Source: Apoderus coryli (taxonomy: Eukaryota > Arthropoda > Insecta > Coleoptera > Attelabidae). Taken from it: DNA of 64,000 nucleotides. The position numbers were made by a program, and so were the translations under genes. Below are positions 10,870 to 23,900 of the stretch, piece by piece (position 1 is the stretch's first letter; each line of letters begins with the position of its first letter). The stretch is taken from positions 6,826,563 to 6,890,562 of the forward strand of contig OU452212.1 in NCBI GenBank assembly GCA_911728435.2, read 5' to 3'. Under the pieces are notes generated by a model that was not told the origin of the DNA, did no database searches, and worked only from the letters and a program-made list of their open reading frames with translations.

Positions 10870-12990
10870 TAACCTGTCAGCTGTCGATTTGTTTTGTTTT
10901 TAGGGTTGCTAACACTTTACTGCATAAATGGCTGCAAATTCAAATGTTGCGTTAATTTTGGGACACCATTTATTTATTTTTGATAGTGTTGCACATTGTT
11001 ATTATTATTAAATTGAAATTGGACATCATTGTCCTTAAGTAAAGAAGACTAATGTATTAATAACATGTAAATAAATAATAATGTATAAGTAACATAGTAT
11101 ACCTAGGTAATTTCAGTTTATATCGTACCGTGCTCCGGCAACATTGTCCGGAAGAAATGGGCGACTAGGTCAGTAGGTCGACCCGCCTCGCAGATGTTTA
11201 ACTACCGATTTAACGAAAAAAAAATACCACTCGCGATAACCAGTTTTATCATGTCTGTGCATATAAGTAACTTTAAATACATTATATGTATTAAATATGT
11301 ATAACTAAGAGAACATCTTTTAAATAATTTATTTTTCCACTGTTCTTGATTTCATTTTTTTTATTCAACAATTAAAGATTTAATGAATATTTAGTATTCA
11401 CGTAATCAGGCAAACAAGTGTACATGTTTGCAGTAGCGTCTTGCAGGGGGGTATAGGGAACTACTCCCCAAACTGTTGGTAGCAAAGTGTCGTTATGTTG
11501 GGTTTGATCAAGTTTATTGCATCCTATTTGAGTGATCGCCATCCTTTCTTCAAACATGAAGACACTGCAGTGTCAGTCTTTGGTGATTTCGAGGGTGAGC
11601 TATGGTTTGACTTGTTATTATCCCTGCCTTGATGTTCTGACAACAACTCTTTATAACTTCTTAATTTAAAGAATTCAATTTAGCCATCGTCGCAGGACGT
11701 GCATTATTTTTTACTTCTGTAAAGCGGATCTCTTTGCACGAATTTTTTTATTCAACTGATCCAGGAGATTGTATTAATCTTCAGAATTAATTGTGTTACC
11801 TTTTGTAAGATAATGAATCAACAAAATCCATTTTACATCCCAAAAATCTGATGGTATAACCTTTTTTGCCAACCGTTCCGACTTCACCTGTTTTGAAACT
11901 GAACAACCAGCTTCAGTCCACTGTAAACGTCCGTGTCTTAGTTTTGGATCATGATGAAAGACTCAAGTCTCATTTATAGTTATGTAAGTCCACTGGGTAC
12001 GGGGTTCAGCTTCAAGAACGATGCACAAGCTCCTTTTGGCCTTATATCCGTAAATGTTACGTATACAATCATTAACAAATCTCTTAGAAACTTCTTAAGA
12101 TTCTGCAGTTTTTTTAACTTATCCAAAACAGTTTTAAAAGTATTGAAATTCATTGAGACTGTGTTAAATTTATTGTAAAAAATGCTATGTCTCCCGCTGT
12201 CTACGCCCTTGGTTTCCCTCGAGGCAATAACCACTGTTTTACATTTAGTTTTATAGATTTGCGAGATGACTTTTACAAGCGAAGAAACAGTAAAGATAGA
12301 TCCTATATTTGGACGGATGGAAAGACGGACACAGACGCTGTTCCCTATCTGCTATCAGCAACCCTGGTTAGTTAACGCCGCGGTATTATTTATTGTTGAT
12401 TGGGACATACTGTACACTTTATTCATGCTTGATAGAAACTCTTTTATTTTCTAAATCACGTTATAGATTATATTTTATTGCTGCGTCTATAATAAATGAC
12501 GGCTACCGATTGAAAAAGTCGATTAAAATCGTCGCATGCTTACATTTATATACGCTACTGTGAAATGCGATCTACTGAAATCTAGATTTATCTGTTAAGT
12601 GAATATTCATTGGCGTGATATCTACTTGTTTGTTGTTTTCTTTTTTATCAATAGAAGCTTTAAGAAATTGATTATATCGACTACCTTTACAGTTTTAAGT
12701 TTGTTTTGAAATATACAGGGTCGCTACGTTATGATTTTAGAAAATTATTAATGAATAACGCTGGTGTGAAACGTGCTTTAGCATAATGATTATGCTGATG
12801 GTTTTTCTTAATTTAATAAGCCTACACCCTCTGTAACTTATATGTTACTCTGCTGTAATGAAGCTACCTTGAACTACAGGGTGTTTCTATATTCTAGTTA
12901 CACGCTCTCAAAGGTTCAAATTTAAAATCGAAAATTTGCCATAATTCAAGTGTCTGCAAGTAAAGGGTGCCGCACAGTTGAAAGTAGGAA
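10870..12990. other. Intergenic DNA with unassigned repeat debris
   Basis: No host gene recognised. Around 11480-11580 the plus strand reads FIASYLSDRHPFFKHEDTA, faintly like the loop of a Jockey-type reverse transcriptase. An opposite frame (11557-11372) also stays open. Neither is strong enough to call. A TACAGGGTG end-motif occurs at about 12878. Confidence 0.35.
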
Positions 12991-12995
12991 CCTTT

Positions 12996-13885
12996 ACTTG
13001 CAGACTTTTGTTTAGAGGCAAATTCCTGCAAAACCGTTTACTTTAGACCCATAAAAAGTTATTACTTTTTTGAGCACAAATGAACAGGGAATTTAAAAAA
13101 AATAAAAAAATACATTTATTCCAGTGGCGTAAAAAATAGGGGGATAAAGAGTGTCACTAATCTCTATAGCCCTATAGCATGCCACTGGTTGATTTTCTAA
13201 AAACATTCTTTATGTGAGAATATGACTTTTTTAAAGAATATATCGGTCACAAAATTTCAAAAAAATATTTAAAGGCGTTTTTGAATTATGGCAAATTTTC
13301 GAAATTGATGTAATGATACACACTATCTCAGGCACTTGCAGACTTTTGTTTAGAGGCAAATTCCTGGAAAACCGTTCACTTTAGACCCATAAAAAGTTAT
13401 TACTTTTTTGAGCAAAAATGAACAGGGAATTTAAAAAAAATAAAAAAATATATTTATTCCAGTGGCGTAAGAAATAGGGGGATAAAGAGTGTCACTAACC
13501 CCTATTGCATGCCACTGGTTGATTTTCTAAAAACATTGTCTATGTGAAAATATGACTTTTTTAAAGAACATATCGGTCACAAAATTTCAAAAAAATATTT
13601 AAAGGCGTTTTTGAATTATGGCAAATTTTCGAAATTGATGTAATGATACACAGAATCTCAGGCACTTGCAGACTTTTGTTTAGAAGCAAATTCCTGCAAA
13701 ACCGTTCATTTTAGACCCATAAAAAGTTACTTTTTGAAGCAAAAATGAACAGGGAATTTAAAAAACATAAAAAAATATATTTATTCCAGTGGCGTAAAAA
13801 ATAGAGGGTAAAAAGTGTCTCTAACCCCTAGTTAATTTTTAAAAACATTATTTATGTCAAAGTATGACTTCTTTAAAGAATTCAT
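12996..13885. repeat. Tandem repeat, about 338-bp unit, 2.6 copies
   Basis: Three head-to-tail copies begin with ACTTGCAGACTTTTGTTTAG at 12996, 13334 and 13664, giving periods of 338 and 330 bp. The third copy stops after about 220 bp. Shared blocks in the same order are AAATTCCTG.AAAACCGTT, TGAACAGGGAATTTAAAAAA, TTTATTCCAGTGGCGTA and, in the first two copies only, CGTTTTTGAATTATGGCAAA. There is no open frame. The unit length and strong conservation fit a short satellite-like array or internal tandem duplication of a mobile element. Confidence 0.9.
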
Positions 13886-14834
13886 AAACACCTACTTGGA
13901 AGATTCTTGTAGGCACCATAAATAAATCCTGCAAACTTTACTTTTAGAACACCCTTTAGAAGAAATACCAAACTATTGCATATAAAGCTGCTATATTGCA
14001 CAAAACAGACAAACCAGCAAATAAAAAAAAATAGTAACAAAAACACTGTTATTACTTATGAATTTTCGGTGTTAATTTTCACTTGACTGACTTCAGTTGT
14101 GTTTCGTGTTTCAAATATGTAAATTAATTATTGCAATTAGAACATTCTATCTGTATAGTAATCTCAAGGAATTTTGTAAAAATAACAAAATCCTAATTAT
14201 CATTATCATATTTTGCATTATATATTTATTATATTCTTGGTATAGTTATTACATATATTGCAAATATGATTTTGAAAGGAAACACATACTTAGATTAAGA
14301 AATTTAATTTGATATTCAAAATCAGCGATGAGATGAGGATCGATGTATCTATTTCGTAAATATCTATGCTGATACCATCACACTGATTTAATATGAATGG
14401 CATTAGGATATAAGCCAAGTAATGGATTATTTTTTTAGAGGCATAAAACTTTAAATTTGCAATAAAATACCGACGAATGTTTCGATTATAATCGTTATTT
14501 ATAATTTGGTCTTTTGTTATTTTATATCGATATAGTGCAACGGCGGCAAATAACTAGGTACTCGAATAACTTTCTTCTGAAACACCCGGTATAATATAGA
14601 ATTTAGGTAATTTAAATAAATAAAAAAAAACTTCTAAACTATCTGTTGCTCTAATAATTATTTGGAGACTATTTTAGTTCATAATATAATTAGTATCCAA
14701 TGATTTAAAAATAAGTAAAGCGGTAAGTACGTAAAATAATAATAATTGTGGTTTTAGATCTGTTATAGAAATAAAAACAGTGAAAGTTTTCTTTATTGAA
14801 TTATTTTTATAATATTTTTCAATTATCTATATTA

Positions 14835-15067
14835 TACAGGGTGTCCATGAACGACTCTACAACGCTTAACGACAAAGTTCTCAAATTAATATCGTTTTTC
14901 CGGAATAATTTCTAAACGCCTTAATAGTTTTTCACTAATTTTGGAACTAAGAATTACTACTATGATTGGCGTGTTTTGACGCAAATGCGATCTTTTGTTA
15001 ATGCCTAGAGACTTATAAATGAGGCGTGATTCGTAAATTAAAGTTTATATTTTTGTTACCCCCTGTA
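14835..15067. mobile_element. Possible MITE with TACAGGG ends
   Basis: The segment begins TACAGGGTGTCC and ends with CCCCCTGTA, 233 bp apart. The inverted match is short (about 8 bp), so the boundaries are tentative. No coding content. Confidence 0.4.
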
Positions 15068-16504
15068 CAAATGACTTTGATTATTTGTCTGACATTAGCT
15101 GATTTCATTTTAAGACTTTTCTCTCTCTTGTAAAATTTGCGCTAGACATACCGTTTGTCTACAAAAAAAATATTTACAATACCTTCACATAATCATTGGT
15201 GGCCAGTCGCAAGCAAAACTATTATATCAAGTTAATTATTTCGGTACTATTAACTGGGTTACCAATTACTTTAATACACCATAACCAAATTTAATTTAGA
15301 GCGTCTAACTATACCTACTTGTTTAAAAATTCACGCGATGTAATTATTTTAAATAAAATTAACCTTAATTAATATTATTCTATTAAATACTTATTTAAAA
15401 AGTAGGTATCCGACTTTTCACTTTTAAATGATATTAATATTATCTACTTATTACAATTTTCTGTAGTTGATTTGCTAAAATGTTTAATTAGTTTTTAATA
15501 CATAGTTGCAAGTAATAATCATATTTTGATCCTTCCTCGTAACATCAAACCCTCATTGGTCTAACAAAAAAAGAATTTCCCTGTCAAAACAAATTGACAT
15601 GCCGTGACATAATATGTAGATATATAGAAAAAAAATCTATATGGTATAATGTAGGTATTTCAATTTAAGATAATTTGGCACATGTAGGACAATAAAATAA
15701 ACAAAGTTAATACATAAATAAACCGAGATAAATATCTAAATATTCATGAGGTAAGTACATTTAAAATGTCTAAAATAAAATACCGTTAATTTATCAAGAT
15801 GATCTATAGAATACAAACAAAAACCGGAAAATGTGGGTCATACTTGCATTTTCTAAGTTTGCGTTGGATATAGTTATTATAGTGGTTATTCAGAAACAAC
15901 GTTGTCAAAACGTTAACGGATATTATAGTTATAGATACCTACATACTGTTTATTCAAAATGGGAATATAATTTATTAATGATCATAAAATAATTACTACT
16001 GTTACTTTGCCATTATATTTTAATACAAAGCAGGTACCTAGGTGTTTAATATAGTGTGTGAAATATAGGTATACGAATTCAAAAATTGTTTTAAAAGAAG
16101 TTTTTGGGCAACATTGAATATTTGAAAATTTATAAATGATTCTATGGGTAGGCAACATCAAATACATCTAGTAGCGTAGTACGAAACTGCTATTAGTTAT
16201 TAGGTCAAAACCTACGAATATGAACAGAATTAAATTTATATTTAAACTATTCTTGAAAGCTGAGTCCATATTAGCTATATAGGATGGATACCCATTACAA
16301 ATTATGTAATATATTGCATAAATATTATGAAATTTTTGCTAACAGCAACATATTATACAATGTGGGGACACTACTTAAGATATTCAAGTAAGTAGCCTTT
16401 TATAAACGCAGAAGATTAAACTAACCCTACTTTTCGATTGGCGATATTTAATTTAATATTTTGTAGATAATGTAAAATTTAATTTGTATTTTATGTTGCT
16501 AAAC
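15068..16504. other. AT-rich intergenic DNA upstream of DTWD1
   Basis: No gene or structured repeat seen. The last few hundred bases should contain the DTWD1 promoter and 5' UTR, but I cannot place a TATA box or initiator with confidence in such AT-rich sequence. Confidence 0.4.
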
Positions 16505-17514
16505 ATGAGTAACCCAAAATCTATAATCGATCAGCAAGCTGCTCTAGACCAAAATCCTTTTGAAGGGTTCAAAATTGATAATGCATCATTTTTAAATGAT
16601 TTGGAAGGTAGAAGACCGTGTCCTAAATGTGGGAAGTCAAGAAAATTTTATTGTTATTCTTGTTTCGTTGTTGTAAAAGAATTAGAAGGCAGAATACCTA
16701 TTGTAAAGGTGATTAAACAAAGTGATCTTTTGTATTTAATTATTGATAATTATTTATTTTTTTACAGCTACCTATTAAAATAGATATAATCAAACACAAG
16801 CATGAAATTGATGGTAAAAGTACATCTGCTCAAGCAGCAATTTTAGCACCAGATGATGTTCGAGTATATACTTACCCGGATATACCAGACTATTCTCAAG
16901 AGAATGCTGTCTTAATATTTCCAAGTCAGAAAGCGATAAGCGTTAGTCAATTATTAGAAGTCTCGGAATATCAAGATATAATTGACTATCAAAACAAGCC
17001 ATTAGATGAAATACCTAAAGGCTTTAATCGTAGCACATTAATGAAGAAAATTCATAGTACTCGAAAGGAATGTTTAAATAATCCAGGATCTAAAAATTTA
17101 TTAATTACCAAAGCAGTATTTATTGACAGTACTTGGAACCAAAGTACCGGTATCTATAAAGATGATAGAATTAAACGGCTCCCTAGTGTGGTAATTCAAA
17201 ACCGAATATCCCAATTCTGGCGACACCAAAAAGGTAGTCCACGGTGGTATTTGGCTACTGTAGAAGCAATTCATCAGTTTCTTATCGAGATTCATCTCCA
17301 CAAGTGGTCTTTGAATCCAGATTATAGTGGTATTGGAAATTGTTTTACCGAAACTAAGTTGTTGGATCAGTTTAAGTTGTTTTATAGTTGTGATAGCGAG
17401 GCTTATAATGGACAATATGATAATTTGTTATATTTTTTTAAATATATGTATGAATTGATACATAAGTATTATCAACATGAGGATTTGTATGCTTACAAAA
17501 GACGATTGTTGTAG
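16505..17514 (+). CDS. DTWD1: DTW domain-containing protein 1 (tRNA-uridine aminocarboxypropyltransferase)
   Basis: Two exons, 16505-16708 and 16768-17514, joined in phase 0, encode 316 aa, close to the family's roughly 300. The family transfers a 3-amino-3-carboxypropyl group from S-adenosylmethionine to uridine in tRNA, giving acp3U in the D-loop. A zinc-knuckle-like CPKCGKSRKFYCYSC motif sits at residues 39-53. The signature DSTW lies at about residues 188-191 (VFIDSTWNQ), followed by RLPSVVIQNRIS.FWR and YLATVEAIHQF, all conserved in DTW proteins. The chosen ATG has an A at -3. An in-frame ATG at 16493 would add four residues. The single intron is 59 bp. The gene converges on ebi, leaving only 365 bp between the two stop codons. 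Confidence 0.93.
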
Positions 17515-17785
17515 CAAATATATGAATTATTTCATCATACTTACCTACATTAACTATTAAAAATGAACGAAACACATCATCGAGAACTAATTTTTGAAGT
17601 GTCATTTTAATGGAGATTCGCTGCAGCATAAAGAGTATTGTGCTTGATTTGTTGGTAAGCAGCACAACACGGGCGGCTTCTAACAATTCCTTGTAGGTAT
17701 CAGGTTTCAAGGCATATCAAAGTTAAAATCCAGGGCTGTTAGGTTACATTTACTTTGTACTTTTAATTTATATAAAAATCATATA

Positions 17786-17791
17786 TTTATT
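17786..17791 (-). terminator. Likely ebi poly(A) signal
   Basis: The minus strand reads AATAAA here, about 90 bp past the ebi stop codon. Plus-strand AATAAA motifs that could serve DTWD1 lie further right (17828 and 17861), so the two 3' UTRs may overlap. Inferred from hexamers only. Confidence 0.4.
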
Positions 17792-17879
17792 CACTTAATA
17801 ACTTACTACTAAAATCATACAAGTCAAAATAAAAATATTAAACAAGAAATGGAACTTATAAATAAAATATAACCTAAAC

Positions 17880-19829
17880 TTATAATTTACGTAAATCCAA
17901 TACAAACACACTACCATCCGATGCACTGGCGCCCACCTTATCTCCTCTCGAGTTCCAACACACCTCAAATATACCCCCAGTCCCTTTGTAGCTGTGCACT
18001 AGCTGTCCCGACTGTGTCGACCATATATGGACACATTTATCAAAGCTACCACTTGCCAGAAATTTCCCATCAGGACTGAACGCCACTGAATAGACTGGTT
18101 CGGTGTGTTTGGTCAACGTATGAATACAAACGCCCCTTTCCACGTCCCAAAGACGTACAGTAGAATCAAAGCTAGCCGAAGCTAGGATCAGATTCATGTT
18201 GGGATTCTGGGTACCGGGTCCTGTAGGTGACCATTTTATTGTGTAGATTTCCTTGGAGTGGGCCTGGAGATCATGTACGCATGTGTCGTGCTTCATCGAC
18301 CAAATTTTGAGTGTCATATCGTCCGAACAAGAGGCTAACAGATTGCCTTGAGGGTCCCATTTGATTGCGTTTACCTCATTCTGCAACATTTAGCAATACG
18401 GAGATTTAAATAAACCTAATATCAAATAAATCCTAACTTACGGTATGTCCCTGGAATGATTTGATAGGCTTGTCCATCGACAGTTTACAAACGTGAATAC
18501 ATTGATCCGTAGAACAACTGGCAAATGAAGTGTTAGTTTGCCAATCCACGTCTAATGCTGGAGCTGAATGAAAACTGAACTGCTGTGTACATTGCCCACT
18601 AGCGGCGTCCCAAATTATTGTCGTTTTATCCACCTAAACATGAAGAATAAAAAAGCTATGATAGGCCTATATTTTAAAAAAACCTTATGTATATAAAAAT
18701 TAATTACCCCTGCCGAAAGAATGTAATTGCCTCTTTTATTCCATTTTAGAGCAAAAATGGGACCTTTATGTTGTCCCAAGGTAGTAGCTAAAAGCCCATC
18801 AGTCGTCCAAATGCGTGCATAACCATCATAACTTCCGGTTGCCAATAAACTTCCGTCACACTACAGAAAAAAATACAATAAGTAAAATTAATAACACTAA
18901 AAAAATTATTTATTCGTTTTTTTCTTATTATTTCATGAGCAACAATCAAGGTTCACAAACCCATGAATATCTTAGTCTCGATTTGGTCGAGCTTCTGTGA
19001 CTTTTGGGCCGTCCATTGCATAAATTGGCCAACGAAGTGTAAACAACATTACGTATTCAATAATAAACGAGTTTTTTTTGCATACTCACATTCCAATCCA
19101 AGGATGTGACATCTTTATTGCTCGGTACTTCAGTACCACCTTTCTGGATGCAATGTCTCAGAACTAACTGATTCGGACTGGCAGTATTATCTGACATATC
19201 CCAAATACGTGCTGTGCTATCTCCGGAGCCACTTGCCAAAAGATCTGTAGTAGGATTCCATGCGCAAATGAACACTTCTGACTCATGACCGCGTAATACT
19301 GTTGCTTTAGACGATGGTATTTCAATTGACGTATCAACTTCCATAGTCTCATTCTGTGTGGAAGCTGATGCTGTAAATATTTAAAACTTATATGGCGCAT
19401 GTGAAATTTAAATCAACAAAACTTACGTTCCTCGCCATTGGGTTCAGCGACTTCATTCTTGATAGGTTGCTTCTGTTGGTTTTGTTGATTCTGTCTGCTA
19501 GCCACAACATCGGGCATAACCGCATCAATAAGACTTAAACTTTCAACTAATCGTTGTTCAGTGCCATCTTCCGCTATACTAATTTCAGCTTCGGTATACT
19601 GTAAACCTTTCTGAAGTATGCTAAGCAAAGATGCAGGAGGCACTAGAGCTCCATTTATGTTCGACTGAGAAATGTGCGACTCAATGCCAAACGTGTATGC
19701 TGAGTGCTGGAAACCTAATTTGGATATTTTACGTGGAATTTTCATTATGATGCTTATATTTTGCAACTTACCTGATTCTTGTAAGTATCTATATACAAGA
19801 AAATTTACTTCATCACTGGAAAAACTCAT
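17880..19829 (-). CDS. ebi: F-box-like/WD repeat protein TBL1XR1 (ebi)
   Basis: Six exons on the minus strand: 19829-19772, 19714-19427, 19370-19090, 18860-18708, 18633-18442 and 18380-17880. They give 490 aa, near the vertebrate TBL1XR1 length (about 514). The N-terminus is a LisH motif ([19 protein letters not shown], residues 4-22) split by a 57-bp intron, then an F-box-like stretch ([19 protein letters not shown]). A Gln/Asn-rich linker leads into a WD40 propeller with typical repeats such as [43 protein letters not shown] and [11 protein letters not shown]. This protein is a core part of the nuclear SMRT/NCoR-HDAC3 corepressor. It recruits the ubiquitin machinery that swaps corepressors for coactivators. 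In Drosophila, ebi acts in EGFR/Notch signalling. The start is the first Met of the LisH exon. Confidence 0.96.
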
Positions 19830-20904
19830 GTTTACTGAAGTTTTAATAATTCTGCCACTATAGTTTCATGTGATAAAAATATTGTACAATAATCAAATAT
19901 CACGATAATTTAAAATTAATATATTTTTCCCCATACCACAATAAATTAACTTTATTTTACAAACAAATTAGAACATTTCAAGAATCTAAAAACCTAAACA
20001 CAAAGACAAATAATTCTAACTTGTCAAAATGTACTTTTCCACATGTCTACATTTCTACCAACCACCTAACCAAAAAGAAAAATTCCAATCCAAAATGCCC
20101 ATGAGATAGACGCCATGGAGGCTGAATACTATAGAGAAGTCATTACCCCTACTCCAACTCACTTTTTTGTAATTTTTTATTGTTTGTTTCAGTTATCAAG
20201 AAAATGGACGCTCCCAAAATATACTATAACCCTTAGACAAGTAAAGTTCCTAGTCTAAGCTATAACCATTGTCTTCCTTAAAAAGACAATGCTAGAATAG
20301 AACAATCCTGGTCAAAATTATTCTAAATATACGATCTTTGTCAGTTAACTGTTAAGGAACGTGCGAGACAGATAGGAGACTGAAAGATTCTGAAATTTCG
20401 CGTTGAAGGATGACGCACATTATCTTAAACTTTCGACGAGAGAACCAAGACAAAACAAATTTAGATATAAGATAAAGCTTCCCTTTATAAGCAGTTGCCG
20501 TTAAAACAAATGTTTGTTTTAAATCGTGTTGTTTCCAACTAAAAAAAAACTCCTGCCGAAATCAAAATATTATATTTGTACTTCGAATTGGAGAAATTTT
20601 GTGCGTGAGATAATTTTGTTACAATAGGTTAGCAACACTGTCGTGCATTACTTCTGTCATGTATGTCAAGTGTCAAGATATTTACGTTTTGATTTTGCTT
20701 TCGTTCGTCAGTCGGTAGCCATTTTGTGGATAACTAACATTAGACTTTATAATATAATAATTTCTTTATTTTCCAACAATATTTGGGCGTTCATTAAGTG
20801 TCTCTAATAATTTAGTAATTGCCGTATGGGGTTAGTACTGCAATATTTGAGTCTTAAATTCAATAAACTACATCATTTGATAATACCTGTTTGTTTCTAG
20901 AACT
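19830..20904. promoter_or_regulatory. Divergent promoter region of ebi and RBM39
   Basis: About 1.1 kb separates the two oppositely oriented start codons. The RBM39 start codon follows a TTTCTAG acceptor directly, so its 5' UTR contains an intron. The first noncoding exon probably lies near 20700-20830, where CGGTAGCCATTTTGTGG resembles a promoter-proximal YY1-type motif. No TATA box can be asserted. The shared spacer may be bidirectional. All inference from layout. Confidence 0.4.
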
Positions 20905-23900
20905 ATGGCGGAAGATTTAGATGTCGAGGCTATGCTCGAAGCTCCATACAGAAAAGACGTGAGTAGTAGTTAATTTAATGTTAACTCTATTTCTAGTTTC
21001 TATAACATATTTCGTTTATAACTTAGTATTGACTGTATATGTATTTGATAATAGTTACGAATCAATGCAACAAATAGTCAAAAATCAATATTTTACCTAG
21101 TACAGACTGTCTCATTCTTAATTATTGATAATAACTACTAGTTCAGAGCAGTAATATAAGAGTATTTAAACATTTGGTCATGGCTCATAAATTTATACAA
21201 TATCAGTAAGAATGAGATAGTCTTAAGCATATTTGATTTATATTTATTTGTATGTTAATCTATTGGTGGCTTCATTTTACATTAGAACCTAATTTTATAT
21301 TTTAGACTTGTGAGGTATATTTCGGGCTATCGGCTCCTACAAGTGATACAGGTACTGATTAAAAATCATATAATTTAGCTTTTATATACATAAGTTTGTA
21401 ATCTATCTCTATATTTTTAATTTTCCATTGATCAAAATATACAAGAGCGTCTCTGGTTTCTGATTGATTTATGTTTAGGGCATTATTTACTAAACATTTA
21501 ACCATATCATCATCGTGATTAGGTTAAAAAATCAACAACTTGGCAATGTCAGCACATTGTATGCTTTTAAAATTTGTAGCTATTTGAGAAATAAAATATA
21601 ACCTGATAAAATAAATTGCATCCATATTAACTCTATTAGAATCTAGGATTTCGGAATTTCAGAGAATATTTCACATTCTGGAAGACTACGATAGATCTTT
21701 GACGGAGGGTGAACAAAAGTGAATGAGTTTTGGTTAGTAGTGCCCTTAGTATTTCAATGAAAAACCAGATACCCTTGTATAATAGAAATCATTAAATTCA
21801 TATAATTTTATTTATTAAGTAATTTTAAATTGATGGTGTACGCTCATGGGTAATTTCTCGTCATAGGGTATGTTGCTGTCTGTGAATCATGGAACACACA
21901 TCCCAAATGTTGTGCACAACTCGCCCCATACCAATCGACCGATTGGTTCAATTTTCACATGTGATGGACTTTAGGAAATGTAATAATAACAAATAATTGA
22001 GTTTTAAAAGTTTTAACATATTTTTTCAAATGTAATTAATTTTTTTTTGCTATATGTATTTATTTTTTAATTTATTTCGTTTATGAAGGGTTTTGGCATA
22101 ACATTTTAGATAACAAATCTTTAGTTAAATATTATGTACTTCGGAAGATCTCAGATCGTTGGTGATTTTATCACTAGTTAATTAACATTGGCGTATCAAA
22201 TTTCAATGTTTGGTCTCCGTAGCCTGATATTTTGTTTTAGTTCAATTATTACTTTCAAATGAGTTATTGTATTTTTGTTTTTAATTATTTAGGAGAACAC
22301 ATTATAGTAGTATATCGTAAAACTTCATTATTCTCATCTATCATTTGGCTAACAATGTCAGCATCCCCAAAAGAGAATTGAGATGCAACCCACAATATCT
22401 TTACCATCTATGTCTTGATCTGACTTTGGAGAAGGATATGTGAGTTATTTCCACTTCTGAATCAATAGGAATTTGTCGGATCCTCCGAGAGACTATCCAA
22501 ACCTCTAGGTCATCGATCAGTTCATTGAAAAGACGGCCAGGTAGAATTACCAACTTACTCCAGGCTGGCTCACCGTTTTCCTAAAATATATTTCACTAAG
22601 TTCCCAACGTTTGCAAATGAATGCTGTCGTCATCACCACCATATAATTTAGCATGATTGTGGAATTCTTGGTTTCTTAACCACTGTCCGTTAACCGAACA
22701 TAACATAATCAGCTATTTCTAAAAATATTTCAATAATAATTTGCTTACCAGGTCCTTTACTCTGGGCCTCAATAAGTAATATTTTACACCTTGTTATTTT
22801 AATTTATTGAATGTAATGTAATGATGTGTAATCTTTAGATTAGTGAAAGTTTAGATTTAGAGATTCGATAGACTTAGGTTTCATGGAATATCTAAGAATG
22901 AGTAATACGTTAATGTAGTACCTTACTCTAAAGGTGTTTCCACTTCCAATTCATTCAATTTTGCCATAGACACTTTTTTCTTTTGCAAATCTTTGCAATT
23001 TCAGCCTTCAATCGATCCAAGAGTGCATAGTAATAGTCGTTGTTGATGATGGTTCCTTTTTGGAGGTAGTCTAGGAATATTATTGTCAAAATAAAGCCGC
23101 CATATCATTACCGGCCGGCTGTTGCGTCTTTGCTCTCTTTGGATTCGGATCGTCGATTGCTGTTCACTCAGCTGACTGTCTTTTGGATTCTGGTGTGTAA
23201 TAGTGAAGCCATGTTTCATCCATTGACACATATCGACGATAGAATTCCATTTTATTGCGGTTTAACAGCGCCAAACATTCCTCTGAAGCATCAATTTGTT
23301 GCTGTTTTTGGTCGACTGTCAGCTCACGCGGCACCCACTTTGCACAGAGCTTTCGCATACCCAAATCAAGCCATTGTTTGGTTCCCACTGTATTTTACAA
23401 AATGCTATAACTAACGAATCAAAAGTCAGATTGCTGTCAAATTTATACACGTATCGTTTGAAGGTTAGTACTGAATAAAAATCATATGAAAAAATTCTAG
23501 TAACGCCATCTATGTGTCATCCTATGGCCTTTTTGAATGACCTAATAGTTGCATTCTCCCAAAGTTCGATTTTTTAAGCAATATATTTGACTAAACTATA
23601 CGTTCAAGACAGTCCATGAAACCTGATAAAAAAAATTAAATATTTAGTTTTTATGAAGCCAAAACCCTTAAACAACTCTTAAATTTTTTTAATAATTTAT
23701 GTAACAAACAATAAACAAACAGGGTAATTGAGTTCATGGTCTCATTCGGTCTATTTTTTCAGAATAATTGAACTGCAACAAGTTTTTCTACGGTGTGGTA
23801 TGTTTCTGCAAGCCGGTAAGTCTAGTCGCAGCTAGACTAAAAAAAGTTTCAGCCCATCCAAGCCAATTAACGTGTATCTCAAAATTAACACTCAACGCAC

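Noticed and set aside
12996..13885. CRISPR-like array
   Set aside because: Units are over 300 bp, without short repeats and unique spacers, in a eukaryotic genome.
19413..19829. Continuous 138-codon frame at the start of ebi
   Set aside because: It reads through a 57-bp intron in phase; splicing restores the conserved LisH sequence [15 protein letters not shown].
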